Source: Nocardia transvalensis
GTDB lineage: Bacteria; Actinomycetota; Actinomycetes; Mycobacteriales; Mycobacteriaceae
NCBI RefSeq assembly: GCF_015477765.1
Contig: NZ_JADLQQ010000013.1
Location: 175,327 to 239,326 of the forward strand
Length of the DNA: 64,000 bases
Reading direction: 5' to 3'
A program made the translations under genes and the position numbers. Positions 51,904-60,756 of the stretch are shown piece by piece (within the stretch, counting starts at the first letter, position 1; each line of letters begins with the position of its first letter). The notes under the pieces were generated by a model. The model worked only from the letters and a program-made list of their open reading frames with translations, had not been told where the DNA came from and did not search any database.

Positions 51904-53160
51904 TCATGCGGGCTGGCGGATTGCTTCTGCTCGGGTTTTCGAGAATCTCCGTATTGAAGGGATGCCTACAAGCAGACACAATCCGCTACACACCGACAGC
52001 AATCCCCCAAGCATTATCGCGGTCTCGGCACCGAACGCAGAACCGGTCAGTCCGGCCCGGAAGTTACCGAGCGCCGGACCGGCCACCCCGATCGATTGGG
52101 ATGCAGCGTTCACCCGGCCCAGGTAATCCTGGCCCGTCGACAGTTGCACCACGATCCCCTTGCACACGACGGTGACCGTGTCCGCCGCTCCGGCCACCAC
52201 CAGTAGTGCCAGTGCAGACCACAGTGGGCCGACGAGACCGACGGCGAACAGCGCACTGCCCCACACCATGACCGCCAGCACCATCAACAGCCCCGTCCGG
52301 TCGAACCGGGTCACCCAGCCGGACAGCACGCTGGACAGAAAACCGCCCAGCGCCATCGCAGATATCAGATAGGCGAGGGTGGCCGGACCCCCGCCAAAGT
52401 GGTTGGCGTTCAACGCCGGAAGCAACGCGTTGGGATAGGCCAACACCATCGCGCACAGATCGGCCAACAGACAGCCGACGATCACCGGTGTGCTGGCGAT
52501 GTGGCGGACACCGTCGACGATCAGACCGAACGTCGGCTGCTTTTTCGCCCCGGAAGCCAGAGGGGGCAGCCGATACACGCCGTACAAGGAGGCGACATAG
52601 CTCGCGGTGTCGAGCGCATAGCACACAGTGAGTCCGAACCAGACAGTGAGCCATCCGGCCAGGGTAGGGCCGGCGAACACCGACCACTGGCTCGCGAGCT
52701 GGTTCAGCGCGACCCCGGATGCGACCTGGTCCGGTCGCAGCAGCGACGGGACGAAGGTAGCGCGCGCCGGACCGGCGACCGAAGACAGTACCGCCTTGAC
52801 CGCAGCAAGCAGGTACAGCAGCCAGATGCTGTTGCAGTGGGCCGCCGACTGCATGGTCAACGCGAGCGAACCCGCAATCAACCCCAGCCCGCTGATGAGA
52901 ACCAACCGCCGCCGATCCGCACGGTCGGACAGTGCACCGCCGAAGAACGCGAAAATGATCCGGGGCACGCCGACCGCCAATCCGGTCCCGCCCACGGCGG
53001 CTGCCGAGTGCGTCATATCCCAGCTCTGCAGCAACACTGCGTATGAGCTGAGTTGGCCGCCGACCGCCGACACCGAGGTGCCGAACCACAGTCGGGCGAA
53101 GGCGGGGTTGCCACGCAACGGTCCGAGGTCGACAAAGAATCTTCGGGTCGGCAAACGCAT
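51904..53160 (-). CDS. MFS transporter
   Basis: This 418-residue protein has about 12 hydrophobic segments and GGALSDRADRRRLV, the MFS loop 2-3 signature (GxxxDRxxRR). It resembles the enterobactin-exporter/MFS_3 type of drug exporters. Placed directly after the MenD-like gene (stop at 53164), it probably exports the product of the operon. A GTG at 53163 is the alternative start. Confidence 0.9.
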   Translation of the reverse strand: MRLPTRRFFVDLGPLRGNPAFARLWFGTSVSAVGGQLSSYAVLLQSWDMTHSAAAVGGTGLAVGVPRIIFAFFGGALSDRADRRRLVLISGLGLIAGSLALTMQSAAHCNSIWLLYLLAAVKAVLSSVAGPARATFVPSLLRPDQVASGVALNQLASQWSVFAGPTLAGWLTVWFGLTVCYALDTASYVASLYGVYRLPPLASGAKKQPTFGLIVDGVRHIASTPVIVGCLLADLCAMVLAYPNALLPALNANHFGGGPATLAYLISAMALGGFLSSVLSGWVTRFDRTGLLMVLAVMVWGSALFAVGLVGPLWSALALLVVAGAADTVTVVCKGIVVQLSTGQDYLGRVNAASQSIGVAGPALGNFRAGLTGSAFGAETAIMLGGLLSVCSGLCLLVGIPSIRRFSKTRAEAIRQPA

Positions 53161-53163
53161 CAC

Positions 53164-54846
53164 CTACCGGGAGAACGCCGCCGCGACAGCGGCCCGAACC
53201 GAGTTCAGATGGGCGGCCGTGGCGGCGCGGTCGGTGGCCACTTCGATCAGGCGGGTCGATCGGCCGTGTAGTGCGCCGGGTAACTCGTCCGTCCGGCTCA
53301 CCCGCTGGTAATGCCATCCCGCGGCCGCGGCGACGTGTGCGAAGTCGACTGTGTGCACCGCGCCGAAGAGCCGGTCCGCGCCGGGCACCCGGGCGTAGGA
53401 CATGGTCGAGAAGATCCCCCCGCCTCGGTTGTTCACCACCACAACGGTGAGATCGGGGCGTGCTTCGTCAGGACCGAGGATCATGCCGTTCTGGTCGTGG
53501 ATCAGCGTGAGGTCACCAAGCAGCGCGAAACCTTGGCCGCCGCCGCTGGCCTGGTGTGCCAGCGCCATGCCCAGGGCGGTTGATACGCATCCGTCGATCC
53601 CGCTGACTCCCCGGTTACCGATGATCCGCGGGCCAGGACCGGCCGCGGCGTCCAGATGTCGGATCGGCAGACTCGTGCCGGTGAACAAGACGCTGTCGGC
53701 CCCGGCCAGCGTGACCAGGTCGCGGGCCAGCCGCAGCTCGGTGAGCTCATTACCGTCGATCGCCAGGTCCAAGGCCCGCCTGGCCACCGACTCCGCAGCG
53801 AGCCAATTCTTCAGCCAGCCCGAGGTCCGGCCAGGGGACGGCGGCGGAGGCAGACAGGGTACGACCCGCAGCGCTGTGCGGGTCGGGTCGGACCATCGGA
53901 CCGCGCCGGAGACCACGAGGTTCGGCACCTTCGGATACAGCGCCAGCAGGTGCCGAACCAGGCCCGCTTTGCCGACAGTCACAATGAGTTCGGGTTCGAG
54001 GTCTGCCGCCACGTCTCGCACCGCAAGCAGGTGCGCGTATGTCGTTACTGCGTTTGGACTGTGTCGAGCGTTTCCGGTCGGTTCGGAGACCACCGGCCAT
54101 CCCGCCGCCTCGGCAAACGCCACCGCAGCAGCCACGTCGCCTGCACCGTCTCCGACAACCAACAGCCCGCGCTCGGGCGGATCCTCGAGTTCGGGCACCC
54201 GGACCCCGACGACCGGTGCCCGATCGACCACCGTCCAAGGCTCCCCTCCCGGCCGTCCGTCGAGCGGCTCGATCCAGTCGTCGTCCTGCTCGACCGCCAC
54301 CGGCACCCGGAACGGAACGTTGAGGTGCACCGGCTGGCCTCGATCGGCGACGCCGAGCGCCCGCGAGACGACCGACCGCCAGTAGGCAACCATGCCGATC
54401 CGCATCTCCGGCACTGCGAGCTCGGCACAGAATCCGACCGCCTCACCGAAGAGCCTGGCTTGGTCCACGGTCTGGTTCACTCCGGTACCGCGCAGCTCGG
54501 GCGGGCGATCAGCGCTCAACACCACGAGGGGCACCCCCGCATACCCGGCTTCCAACACTGCCGGATGCAGATTCGCCACCGCAGTCCCGGAGGTGCAGAC
54601 CACCGCGACCGGCGCGCCGGAGACCTTGGCGAGGCCGAGCGCCAGAAATCCAGCGGACCGCTCGTCGATCCGGACATGCACCCTGATCCCTGGGTGGCGA
54701 TCCAGAGCAATCGCCAGCGCAGCCGACCGCGACCCGGGCGCGACGACCGCCTCGGTCATCCCGCCACGCACAAGCTCGTCGACCAGCACCCGGGCCAAGG
54801 CCGTACCCGGGTCCAGCAACCGGCGCTCTCCCTGCGTGGCCGTCAT
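53164..54846 (-). CDS. MenD-family thiamine-diphosphate enzyme
   Basis: This 560-residue protein matches MenD (2-succinyl-5-enolpyruvyl-6-hydroxy-3-cyclohexene-1-carboxylate synthase) along its length. APGSRSAALAIAL, RIDERSAGFLALGLA, TSGTAVANLHPAV and GTGVNQTVDQ lie in the N-terminal domain. GNRGVSGIDGCVSTALG and the ThDP-binding GDLTLIHD...NNRGGGIF lie in the C-terminal one. MenD uses 2-oxoglutarate and isochorismate for menaquinone. This is probably an extra copy for the operon, but that cannot be checked here. It overlaps the HTTM gene by ATGA (54843-54846). Confidence 0.88.
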   Translation of the reverse strand: MTATQGERRLLDPGTALARVLVDELVRGGMTEAVVAPGSRSAALAIALDRHPGIRVHVRIDERSAGFLALGLAKVSGAPVAVVCTSGTAVANLHPAVLEAGYAGVPLVVLSADRPPELRGTGVNQTVDQARLFGEAVGFCAELAVPEMRIGMVAYWRSVVSRALGVADRGQPVHLNVPFRVPVAVEQDDDWIEPLDGRPGGEPWTVVDRAPVVGVRVPELEDPPERGLLVVGDGAGDVAAAVAFAEAAGWPVVSEPTGNARHSPNAVTTYAHLLAVRDVAADLEPELIVTVGKAGLVRHLLALYPKVPNLVVSGAVRWSDPTRTALRVVPCLPPPPSPGRTSGWLKNWLAAESVARRALDLAIDGNELTELRLARDLVTLAGADSVLFTGTSLPIRHLDAAAGPGPRIIGNRGVSGIDGCVSTALGMALAHQASGGGQGFALLGDLTLIHDQNGMILGPDEARPDLTVVVVNNRGGGIFSTMSYARVPGADRLFGAVHTVDFAHVAAAAGWHYQRVSRTDELPGALHGRSTRLIEVATDRAATAAHLNSVRAAVAAAFSR

Positions 54847-55691
54847 GGCTGGAACGCCAGGTAGCTGGCCGAGGTGAGTAACGAGAAAGGCACCAGACCC
54901 CGGGGCTTGAGGAAAGTGAAGATCAGGTGCATGCCCACACCGAGCACGACGAATACCAGGTAGGTCGGACGAAACAGCAAGCCGATCGGCAGTGCGATCT
55001 CCATCACGATGGTCAGCACTGCGCCCACCCGCCACCGAGCCACGTCGGTGTCGGTCCCGCCGGACAACGGCCGCCAGATCGACGCCGGCAAGCAGTACTC
55101 CCGGTACTTCACCATCCCGGTTGTTCGTTCCGCGACGTGGACGACCTGAGCCAGGGCGCGACCGGAGCGGAACTGGGGCGAACGGAGTTTGATCCAGGCC
55201 GAGTTCCAGTAGAGATGAATTGTGGTGATCGCGATGAGCCACTGTGCCCAGGTGTTCGCGGTCGTGTGGGCGGTGCTGAAGTGGAACAAGGATCCGCTGT
55301 TGCCGGCCAGTATCAGATAGACCCCGTTGAGGATGAAGAAGACCGGCGTCTTACGGGGTGGGTCGTACAGCAACTCCAGCACGAACGAAGCGATGATGAC
55401 GACGACGCACCATCGCGTCCAGACGCCGAAGACGACGCCGAACGCCGGCAGGACTCGCACGACAGAGGAAGCCTGGTAGGTCTCGGCGACCCACTTTCCG
55501 ACAGCACCCTGCTTGCGCTCCAGGTAATAGCGATTGAATGTGCCCGGGGCGAAGCGGTGCCAGCCCTCGTGCCGAAAGGTCTCGAGGAATTTGTCCAGGC
55601 AACCGAGCCCGAACAGCACCCGGAAGACCTGGACCCGCCATTCGGCGGTGGCGAGGTCAAAGTTTCGTACGAGTGCGTCTAATATCCACAC
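54843..55691 (-). CDS. HTTM-domain (vitamin-K-dependent carboxylase-like) membrane protein
   Basis: This 282-residue polytopic protein has the HTTM layout: VFRVLFGLGCLDKFLE at the N-terminus, NSAWIKLRSPQFRSGRALAQ in the middle, and GVGMHLIFTFLKPRGLVPFS near the end. HTTM is the membrane domain of vitamin-K-dependent gamma-glutamyl carboxylase; bacterial members mostly have unknown chemistry. The start is taken as GTG 55691 (a TTG at 55703 is possible), within the small gene before it. The pairing with MenD, a quinone-pathway enzyme, and an acidic mini-peptide is striking. Confidence 0.78.
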   Translation of the reverse strand: MWILDALVRNFDLATAEWRVQVFRVLFGLGCLDKFLETFRHEGWHRFAPGTFNRYYLERKQGAVGKWVAETYQASSVVRVLPAFGVVFGVWTRWCVVVIIASFVLELLYDPPRKTPVFFILNGVYLILAGNSGSLFHFSTAHTTANTWAQWLIAITTIHLYWNSAWIKLRSPQFRSGRALAQVVHVAERTTGMVKYREYCLPASIWRPLSGGTDTDVARWRVGAVLTIVMEIALPIGLLFRPTYLVFVVLGVGMHLIFTFLKPRGLVPFSLLTSASYLAFQP

Positions 55692-56013
55692 GAGAGTCCA
55701 CAATCTCGAGTTCGTGCACCTTGGTGTTCCCGTAGAAAGTGCCGCTGCCGTGAACTCGTCCGGCGCGGGTCAGGTATTCGACCAGCACGTCGAAATCGCG
55801 CGGCGGCAGCCACGGTGCATGCGCGGGTAAGTGGTGGAACATCTTCACCGGCTCGCGGCGACCGTCGGGTGTCTCGACGGTCAGATCGGCAACCACCGCA
55901 CAATGATTCGAGAACATCGGCCAGCGAAAGAACCCGGTCCCGCGGCTACGATAGCCGTCGCCGATCAGAACCGCGATCAGCAGTAGGGTCAGCGCGTTCT
56001 GGATTCCGATCAT
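55657..56013 (-). CDS. Small membrane-anchored partner of the HTTM protein
   Basis: This 118-residue protein has one N-terminal transmembrane helix (IQNALTLLLIAVLIGDGY) and a soluble domain beginning FRWPMFSNHCAVVADLTV. WPMF segments are usual in small proteins encoded beside HTTM proteins. It overlaps both neighbours (4 nt with the ligase, 35-47 nt with the HTTM gene) and very likely forms a complex with the latter. Confidence 0.65.
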   Translation of the reverse strand: MIGIQNALTLLLIAVLIGDGYRSRGTGFFRWPMFSNHCAVVADLTVETPDGRREPVKMFHHLPAHAPWLPPRDFDVLVEYLTRAGRVHGSGTFYGNTKVHELEIVDSRVDIRRTRTKL

Positions 56014-57326
56014 GCGTCTACTCCTTCGCTGAACCGCTGCTCGAGCGCGTCACGCATTTCGTCACGCCACTCCGCGTGGTCGTACGCCAATGCGAACACC
56101 ACGCCGCGCAACGGGTCGAACGGGGTGGAAACGATGATGCCGGTGCGGGTTCGCGGATTGTATTGGCAGCCAAGCTCTTTCGCTACGACAAGCAGTTCGG
56201 ACGGTGATGCTACCCGCCAGTGCTTGGGCCAGTGGTACTCGACGACCGATCGCTGTGGTTCCGAGTCGACGTCTACCACCCGGTGCGCGAGGATATCCCA
56301 CAGGTGTGCCGAACCGGAGACCTGCGCGTTGACCTCGGTGAAGATCACCCGACCGTTCTCATCCAGAACGGCATCCGGGCTCATGTAGCCGCGGAACCCG
56401 ACTGCGCGATAGATGTTGGCGAGCTGTCGAGCGCCGGCCAGTAGGAGTTCGCGGGCGTCATCGGACAGCCCGCGCAATGGCACGGTTTGATGGCTCAGCC
56501 AGTGGTTCACATAATGCAAGGTGCCGCCTTCTGTGAACCGGATGCCTTCGTCCTCGACGGCGTGCTCGGCGAAGACCGTCCTGCACCGCTGACGGAACTC
56601 CTCGACCACGACCGGGAACCGATCGTTTGCCGAAGCCCATGCCCAACGCTGCCGCCAATACTCGCCGATCGCATCGGGACTCGCCGCGAGCCGATACTGG
56701 TGCTTGGTTCCGGCATGGGCGGTTTCGATGTCGCCGCGCGTGACGATCTGGTTGCCCGAGCCCGCGCCATTGTGTGCCTGCTTGACCACGACCGCGTCGC
56801 AGTCCGCGAGCAATCGCGTCATCGCGGCCACAGCCTCGTCGACGCTGCGCACCACTTCGCCGGGAGCGATCGGTACCCCAGCGGCAGCGGCGAGCGCACG
56901 GAAGTTCGCCTTACTGTTCACCAGCTCACCCCCGCCCTGCGAGAGGAAGTCGTAACCAGGCAGTTCCTTCTGCAACCCGAGCGCGTGCGCGAACCGAGCC
57001 ACCTGAGCCGACGGCCACAGCGGAAACACCTCGGACACGTCGGCAAGGTCTGCCACCACCTGCCGGACGAATCCCGGGTCCTCCAACCTTCCCAGGTCCA
57101 GAAGATGATGTCCGGACGTTCCGGGCGGCGGCACGTGCACGTGCAGGGTGCCGGGATCCACACCAGTCAGCTCGGTGACGTAGGTGAGGAACTCCCTGTC
57201 CGGATGATCCGGCAGGACGACGAGGTCGCCGGCCCGCGCGAACCACAGGATCCGTTGCGTCCACGACCGCATGTCTTTGCGCTGCCGGATCGACCCGTCG
57301 ATATGGTTGCCTACCAGGATTCGCAT
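56010..57326 (-). CDS. preATP-grasp/ATP-grasp peptide ligase-like protein
   Basis: This 438-residue protein has an N-terminal preATP-grasp region (RILVGNHIDGS, about 1-150) and a catalytic ATP-grasp fold. AVVVKQAHNGAGSGNQIVT supplies the nucleotide lysine loop and VIFTEVNAQVSGSAHLW the metal-binding Glu and Asn. This is the architecture of PGM1-type ligases, which join a non-ribosomal amino acid to a ribosomal peptide in pheganomycin biosynthesis. The mini-peptide gene and a hairpin lie immediately upstream. GAGG lies 3 nt before the ATG. Confidence 0.82.
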   Translation of the reverse strand: MRILVGNHIDGSIRQRKDMRSWTQRILWFARAGDLVVLPDHPDREFLTYVTELTGVDPGTLHVHVPPPGTSGHHLLDLGRLEDPGFVRQVVADLADVSEVFPLWPSAQVARFAHALGLQKELPGYDFLSQGGGELVNSKANFRALAAAAGVPIAPGEVVRSVDEAVAAMTRLLADCDAVVVKQAHNGAGSGNQIVTRGDIETAHAGTKHQYRLAASPDAIGEYWRQRWAWASANDRFPVVVEEFRQRCRTVFAEHAVEDEGIRFTEGGTLHYVNHWLSHQTVPLRGLSDDARELLLAGARQLANIYRAVGFRGYMSPDAVLDENGRVIFTEVNAQVSGSAHLWDILAHRVVDVDSEPQRSVVEYHWPKHWRVASPSELLVVAKELGCQYNPRTRTGIIVSTPFDPLRGVVFALAYDHAEWRDEMRDALEQRFSEGVDA

Positions 57327-57352
57327 TTCCTCGGTCCTTCGGCCGCTGGGAA

Positions 57353-57386
57353 GGCGGGGGCGAGGACCACGGTCCCCGCCCCGCCC
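57353..57386 (-). terminator. Strong GC-rich hairpin between mini-peptide and ligase genes
   Basis: Two 16-nt arms (57353-57368 and 57371-57386) are nearly complementary and can fold into a long stem around CGUG. No U-run follows. It would either partly terminate transcription or stabilise the 3' end of a short transcript carrying the peptide ORF, giving more peptide than ligase, as in many RiPP operons. Confidence 0.7.
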
Positions 57387-57392
57387 GCTGAT

Positions 57393-57431
57393 TTACGTGT
57401 CGTGTTCGACGTCGTCCAGCTCATCCCACAT
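57393..57431 (-). CDS. 12-residue putative precursor peptide MWDELDDVEHDT
   Basis: The minus strand carries ATG TGG GAT GAG ... ACG TAA from 57431 to 57393. GAAAGGAGG, a 9-base match to the 16S anti-Shine-Dalgarno, lies 7 nt before the ATG, the best ribosome-binding site I noticed in the window. The peptide is acidic (two Glu, four Asp), with one Trp, one His and a C-terminal Thr. It sits 56 nt after the amidinotransferase stop and before the ATP-grasp ligase, the position of a RiPP precursor. It is far shorter than normal precursors and has no evident leader. Confidence 0.7.
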   Translation of the reverse strand: MWDELDDVEHDT

Positions 57432-57487
57432 GGCAATCCCTCCTTTCCGTGTCTCGGCGGCAAACTCGACGGGCGAGCGTGGACACG

Positions 57488-58627
57488 TCAGCGGTAGTCC
57501 TGCAGCTCGCCTTCGCGAATCGTGTCGAGCGTGAAGCAGTGGAATCCGCCACCGAAAAGTCGACGGTGGCGGTGCCGGACCGGCACGACAGTGAACCCCT
57601 CATGCTCCAGGGTGCGGACGAGCTCGACACAAGCCTCATTGACAAGCACCACGTCCGGGCTGACGGATAAGACGTTCAGATCGATGTAGGAGCTGGTGAG
57701 CAGCAGGTCGCCGTCGTCGTACGACGGAAAGTTCTCCGGGCTCGGCTGCGGCGGCACAATGAACTTCCACTTGTCGAACGGCGACGGCAGTAGCGCGGCG
57801 ATCTGCGCGTGCCGGGCTAGAAACACCCCAGGCCGCAGGGCCAGCAACATGCTGTCGATGTGGTTGTCACTCATCCTGTGCACGCGATGGATTCGGTAGC
57901 GATCGCCGACGTGACGTTCCAACCAATCGCAGGCCAGCCGGTGGTTCTCGTTGGCGATGTTGATCACGAGGTCCTCACCCAGACGCAGGCACTGCGCGCC
58001 GTCCAGCATCATCTCGAAACCCACGTCGTAGGGCGACGGCTCCGGGTCCTCGACGGGCTCGGTCGGCCCACCGAGGGTGGTCTCGATGTCACGCGCATAG
58101 GACAGATCGAACGAGTTGTCGGTGAGCAGCGGCCGCGGCATCGTCGTCCACCGCGCACCCGCCTCGTAGTAACGCCGGAAGATCGGCGCGAGCAACCGGG
58201 TCTCCAGATAGCGCGATCGGATCGCGGGCGGCGTCTCGATGATTTCATCGCCCAGGATCAGCGTGTTGTCCCGAATATTGAGCGCGGGTACCGGCGGCGC
58301 CTCCCACCCGAATCCGGCGATCGGGGCAGCGTCCTTGGCCAGCGTGATCGGCCGGTGCACAGTGACCCCCAGCGATACCAGCGTTTCCGCGAGGCCTTCC
58401 ACATCCTCGTTGAGTTCCTCTACGTACCGCTGTTTGATCCCCCAGCTCCGCTCGTCGGCGTTACCCTGGCTCGCCTTGCTGAGGCGCGGGTAAGCCCAGT
58501 CGGAACGAAACAGATTTTCGTGGAAGAACAGATCGAACGACAATTCCCGGTCGTGAGACGTATAGTTTTCAGCGGATCCAACCACAATCTCCTTGAGCGG
58601 AGACCATTCATCATGACTGTTCAACAC
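57488..58627 (-). CDS. Inosamine-phosphate/glycine-type amidinotransferase
   Basis: This 379-residue protein starts at a GTG (58627) with GGAGG 8 nt upstream. SHDEWSPLKEIVVGSA at the N-terminus matches the StrB/AGAT family. The catalytic Cys is in RLFGGGFHCFTLD (about residue 364) and the catalytic His in DNHIDSMLLALRPG. The family moves an amidino group from Arg to an amine, giving a guanidino compound. As the first gene of the operon it probably supplies a guanidino acid or guanidinylates an amine of the product. In pheganomycin, a guanidino amino acid is joined to the peptide by the ligase. Confidence 0.88.
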   Translation of the reverse strand: MLNSHDEWSPLKEIVVGSAENYTSHDRELSFDLFFHENLFRSDWAYPRLSKASQGNADERSWGIKQRYVEELNEDVEGLAETLVSLGVTVHRPITLAKDAAPIAGFGWEAPPVPALNIRDNTLILGDEIIETPPAIRSRYLETRLLAPIFRRYYEAGARWTTMPRPLLTDNSFDLSYARDIETTLGGPTEPVEDPEPSPYDVGFEMMLDGAQCLRLGEDLVINIANENHRLACDWLERHVGDRYRIHRVHRMSDNHIDSMLLALRPGVFLARHAQIAALLPSPFDKWKFIVPPQPSPENFPSYDDGDLLLTSSYIDLNVLSVSPDVVLVNEACVELVRTLEHEGFTVVPVRHRHRRLFGGGFHCFTLDTIREGELQDYR

Positions 58628-58964
58628 TCGTCGCCCCTCCAGTTTCGAGGGAAATATCACAAATACAGATTCATGCCGAGCCAACACCCAATGGCTCCAA
58701 CAGCGACAGCCGACCGACCCTCGCCGTGCACCGAAAGCTTTTGACGGACCAGGCCTTCTGCCGTTCACCTCGCCCGATTAGAGAGACAGACGAGAGACAA
58801 CCCCCACGCCTTCCACCTGCGTTGGCCGACACAAGTGCAGGGTGGGATTTCAATCAAGAAGATGTTGAATGCAGAATTCACCCCCAGGGGACGTAAACCG
58901 CACCACACGGTTCGTAATGTGAAGAAGTACAGCAGCTCTAGCGACTCCCGTCAAGCCCTTCCAG
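58628..58964. promoter_or_regulatory. Upstream region of the peptide operon
   Basis: About 340 bases without a convincing gene, less GC-rich near 58650-58670 (GATATTT and TGTATTTG on the minus strand). It most likely holds the operon promoter. A TTGGCT hexamer lies about 17 nt upstream of TGTGAT, which is a weak candidate pair. Confidence 0.35.
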
Positions 58965-60338
58965 ATGGATGTATCGCTCCCAGTCACTGCGCTGCACGCC
59001 CGGGCCGAGAACGCCATGAGGACAATCCCCTCGCTGCCCATGTCGCCCATCGGCTGGATAGTTGATCGAATGGCAGTAATGCCACGAAAGGGACGAAGGG
59101 CCTATTTACGACGACTCGCACGCGAATGTTCGAGAATAGATCCAAGACATCGAGAGTGGTGGTGGCCTCAGGTCAACCGGCAGAAGACCCTCGCGCGGCC
59201 CGGTGAACGGCTCGACGGCACGCAATGGCGGTCCGAACCGGTCGAAGCAACCGAGCTGGCCGCCCTGATCCGGCGCGTCATCGCTGCCTGTTTCCTGACC
59301 ATCACCTATTTGTCCGGCGTCCGGACCGGGGAAGCATTGAACCTCCGCCATGGGTGCATCAGCCGCGACAGCAAGCTTGGGTTGATCTTCATGTCCGGTG
59401 AGCAGCTGAAATCCGGTGACCATCGGCGCGAACGCTCACCCGAAACCATTCCCTGGGTCGTCACCGAGCACACCGAGCACGCCGTCTCGATCCTGCAGCG
59501 GCTGACACCGGGCCCGCTGCTGTTTCCGTCCGGGGAACTGTGGTCGCAGGATTGGTTCCTGCGGGCGGCATCGAAAACCTGCACGCCCAGCACTATCAAC
59601 ACCGAGATCACGGCATTCATCGACTGGTTCAACACCGACGTTGCGGCGGCGATCGGCCACCCGATCATTACCGCCGATCCCGCCGGGAAGATCCTGGCTC
59701 CCCGTCTGCGCCGCACGCTGGCCTGGCACATCGTCCGCCGTCCCGGTGGAACCATCGCTGGCGCAACACAATACGGTCACACTCACGATCAACTGATTCT
59801 CGGATACGCCGGGCGCGCCGATTCGGGATTCGTCGATGAGCTCGCCTTCGAACAGTTCCTGGCCCGCGCGGAAGCCATCCACGACGACCACCAGCGACTC
59901 AGTCTCGGAGGCGAGCACGTCTCCGGCCCGGCCGCCGATGAGTACCGCCGACGGGTCGCCGCCGGAAGCAAATACGCCGGGTTGGCCATCACCACGAAAG
60001 CTCAAGTCGCGCACGCACTGTCGAATCCCGATCTGCAAGTTCACCATGGTCCACTACTGACCTGTGTCTATCGCCCAGCAACTGCGGCCTGCCGCGCATC
60101 CGAAGACGCTGACAGCGGTCCGTCATGGCGACGTTGCCGAATGACCTGCACCAACATCGCACGAACCGACCGTGACATTAGCGAACTCCGTAACCACGTC
60201 CGCAGCCTCAGAGCCGAGCTGGGTATCCCAGGGCTCCCTGAGCCACTCCAGCAACGCATCCAGCAGCGGCTACAGGTGCACGAACGAGCCATCACCGACC
60301 ACGAGAGCGAACGACCAAACACGAAGACGGAGCTGTGA
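58965..60338 (+). pseudogene. Large Tn554-type tyrosine recombinase, 5'-truncated
   Basis: The readable frame of up to 457 residues contains the conserved core of large actinobacterial recombinases: ACFLTITYLSGVRTGEALNL with the first Arg, GYAGRADSGFVDELAFEQFL, HVSGPAADEYRRRV and a cysteine-containing NIARTDRDI tail. Family members I recall are about 650-700 residues, so roughly 200-250 N-terminal residues are missing, replaced by unrelated sequence before about residue 45. It probably can no longer work alone. Its small partner gene follows directly. Confidence 0.7.
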
Positions 60339-60339
60339 A

Positions 60340-60756
60340 ATGACCGAGGACCGACAGGCCCAACTCGACGCCGAGCAGCACCAACTCCGCGAAGCGGCGA
60401 AACGACTGCTCACGGGAGCACCCCACCGCAGCAACGGCAAGCTCACCGTCGCCGGGCTCGCGACCGAGGCGAACGTTCCCCGCCACCGGCTCTACGAGCA
60501 CCACACCGAACTGATCGCCGAGTTCAAGGCCGCCGCTGGCGGCGGGCCGATCCCAGTGAGCGTTCAGGCATTGCAACAACAGCTCGACGATGCCCTCGCA
60601 CGCGAGCGGAAGTTGATCGACACCAACAAGATTCTTACCGCCCGAATCCGAGCCTTGGCCGCCGTGATCGCCGAGTTCACTTTGGAGTCCACCACCAGCA
60701 ACATCGTCCCGTTCGGCCAGCGGCCGACAGGAATCCTCCCGAGAACGGTCGGGTAA
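60340..60756 (+). CDS. TnpC-like/TetR-like small recombination accessory protein
   Basis: This 138-residue protein has an N-terminal helix-turn-helix (LTVAGLATEANVPRHRLYEH) and a C-terminal coiled coil (ALQQQLDDALARERKLIDTN). It starts one base after the recombinase stop. Such a small DNA-binding coiled-coil protein is the usual companion of these large recombinases, like TnpC of Tn554-type elements. Confidence 0.75.
   Translation: MTEDRQAQLDAEQHQLREAAKRLLTGAPHRSNGKLTVAGLATEANVPRHRLYEHHTELIAEFKAAAGGGPIPVSVQALQQQLDDALARERKLIDTNKILTARIRALAAVIAEFTLESTTSNIVPFGQRPTGILPRTVG

Noticed and set aside
53656..54864. 402-codon plus-strand frame
   Set aside because: It is antisense to the MenD-family gene, which has all expected motifs.
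54843..55691. Calling the HTTM protein a proven gamma-glutamyl carboxylase
   Set aside because: HTTM proteins are diverse and the catalytic residues could not be checked by eye; kept as HTTM-like only.
17414..58627. Treating the cyclitol operon and the amidinotransferase/peptide operon as one biosynthetic cluster
   Set aside because: They are separated by about 26 kb of unrelated genes and mobile remnants. The amidinotransferase resembles inosamine-phosphate enzymes, so a link is conceivable, but the sequence gives no direct evidence.
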